Source: Homarus americanus (Eukaryota; Arthropoda; Malacostraca; Decapoda; Nephropidae). Taken from it: a stretch of 64,000 bases of DNA. Location of the stretch: assembly GCF_018991925.1 (NCBI RefSeq), contig NW_024729710.1, positions 166,501-230,500 on the forward strand. Reading direction: 5' to 3'. Positions 62,440 through 64,000 of the stretch are shown in pieces (the stretch's first letter is position 1; each line of letters starts with the position of its first letter). The notes under the pieces were generated by a model. That model was not told the origin of the DNA. It saw only the letters and a program-made list of their open reading frames with translations, and did no database searches. Position numbers and translations under genes: made by a program.

Positions 62440-64000
62440 TGGCCGTCATCTACAAAGGTCAGTGCGCCCGTAGCAATTGTTCTAACATATCGGACCTGTC
62501 TTGCCTCTGGTGTACTGTCAGCTTCGATGTTTACACTAGGCGGTCAATCAATCAAGGGAAGAGCTCAGTTAATACTCTTTTATAAGGGATTTTTATTATG
62601 CAGTCAATGATTAAATGAATTGATAGATGAATTAAATGATTGTTGTATGAGTGAGGTAGTAACACACGTTTGGTTTGTGTGTACTATAAAAACTAGTGAT
62701 ATTTATATACGGTGTAAGGAAGTAATTGTTTTGTGTATTGGGTTTGTATGTTTTTATATGTTTTGTATTTTGGGTTTTGTATGTTTTTATTTATTTATTT
62801 TTTTTTATTTATTTTTTTTTAATGTTTCTTAAGTCACATATGTAGACGGTATATATATATATATGAACAGTTAAGGAGGTTTCCGACTGGTCATTCACCT
62901 TCTCCGAGAAGTGTAAACCCCGGGAGTATCGACTCGTGAATCTGAAGCATTTGCCTGTCTCGGGTTGAAAGAGGATGGTCTGGAGTCAATATAGTGATTC
63001 CCTATACGACTTTCAGGACAATAATAATGAATGTATTTGATTATACTGAACATTAGCATCATAATATTAATCCTGTGTAATAATAGAAGAATGTAGGTTT
63101 CTCGTCTGTCTGTCTGTCTGTAACACCTGGACAGATCCTCGTGAGTTATATTACCAGACTACTGAATTAGGTGTGTGGGGGGGGACATGTCAATCGTTGG
63201 GGTTAAGTCTACAAATGCAACATTATTACACGAATGGGATTTATGCATTTGGCCTCTTTATACCCGACAAACACCCATAAAGGGGGTTGGATTACTTCGT
63301 TGGCAACTGTGTGTGTCCCATGCCACACTGATGTTTATTGTTTATTGTTTTGATTTTGAGTTACCATGTTTTTAAAAAGTGGCTACAAACACTCAAGGGA
63401 TCCCTCACGGTGTTGTCGCCAAGTGTCATGAAAATCGGTAGAGGAGTCTTCTGACCTTACGGGCGTCTGCTTTGGAACAAACAATCCTTCACAAAAAAAA
63501 TAATTCAATAAATAAACATTGACAACAATACTTGTCACTATTGATACAAATACAGAAAAAAATATCACACACAAAGAGATACAATGAATACTTCTTTTGC
63601 CAGTAAAAATAATTGTGGGACAAACATATATTTCAATAATACAACCACACGTAACTGTAAAAAAAATGACAACACATTAATCTTCCTCCAAAAAAAAAAA
63701 GTCGGTTCAGCTCGGCCACAAAAATTGATGACGATAAAAGTGTTTTTATCCCAGGACGAGAAAGACTTACGACCACACAAAGAATCAAACCTCCACACCT
63801 TCATAGAAGAGACAATCACACCAAGATGAATTTCGAGTGAGAGAAAAAAAATCGTAAGGACGCGACAAACACCTAAAAAAAAAAACTGTGCCAACGTTGC
63901 CAGACCAAAAATTTATCCCCGGCGCAGAAACTTGGCAATAGGAGCGTAAATTCTGGAGGAAGTGGTTCTAATTTCACAGTCGATGGCCAGCCGAGATTTA
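62440..64000. other. Unassigned AT-rich sequence
   Basis: A T-rich run lies at 62785-62822, a short TA run near 62852 and TCTG units near 63103. No gene was recognised. Confidence 0.5.

Larger units (their letters stand above)
51423..64000. other. Upstream intron and 5' flank of the dpr-like gene
   Basis: The exon at 51422 starts mid-codon, so coding sequence must lie farther upstream on the minus strand. I searched for a short exon with a signal peptide and found no convincing candidate. Stretches not listed separately (51650-52300, 53900-54700, 54960-55900, 57620-58720, 60000-61000, 62450-64000) are mostly AT-rich and hold no recognised gene. Confidence 0.6.

Overview
The window is eukaryotic and most likely from an arthropod, probably a decapod crustacean. 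The evidence is the density of long microsatellites, many short interstitial runs of the arthropod telomere motif TTAGG/CCTAA, tRNA-derived SINE fragments, decayed LINE fragments of crustacean type, and a neuronal immunoglobulin-family gene of the arthropod dpr type split by very large introns. Nearly all the long open frames are translated repeats and are not genes. The organism assignment is an inference; nothing in the sequence names the species.

The one host gene I can support runs on the minus strand. Three exons (51422-51235, 11855-11779 and 9628-9492) join in phase, with GT/AG borders at every junction. Together they encode one complete Ig V-type domain of the Dpr kind: PYF start, first Cys in LDCQV, Trp in VSWVRR, LLTFG, DQGAYECQVSSHPP end. 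The introns between them are about 39.4 kb and 2.15 kb. The signal-peptide exon should lie above 51422 and the second Ig-domain and C-terminal exons below 9492. I could not identify either in this window.

Layout. 1-9491: downstream intron or flank, with a 2.2-kb ACC/ATC-rich minisatellite, a 33-35-bp tandem array, TTAGG runs and a diffuse CTACAG-rich zone. 9492-11855: exons 3 and 2 around a short intron that carries a tRNA-like SINE. 11856-51234: the giant intron. It holds minisatellites, two 3' copies of a CR1-like LINE, three other transposon-protein relics, tRNA-like modules sitting in both orientations next to the same flank, and two purine-rich blocks of 0.9 and 1.6 kb. 51235-51422: exon 1 of the visible set. 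51423-64000: upstream intron or flank, with a perfect 76-bp duplication, a reverse transcriptase relic that runs into a 16-17-bp minisatellite, a Tigger-like N-terminal fragment and a pyrimidine block followed by a purine block.

I found no convincing new multi-gene system. The observations most worth following are the distantly spaced dpr-type exons with a long UG repeat beginning at a splice donor, the birth of a minisatellite inside a reverse transcriptase relic, the invertible tRNA-like module bordered by ACTAGT, and an unclassified mobile element whose protein tail and A-rich/GTA tail can be recognised.
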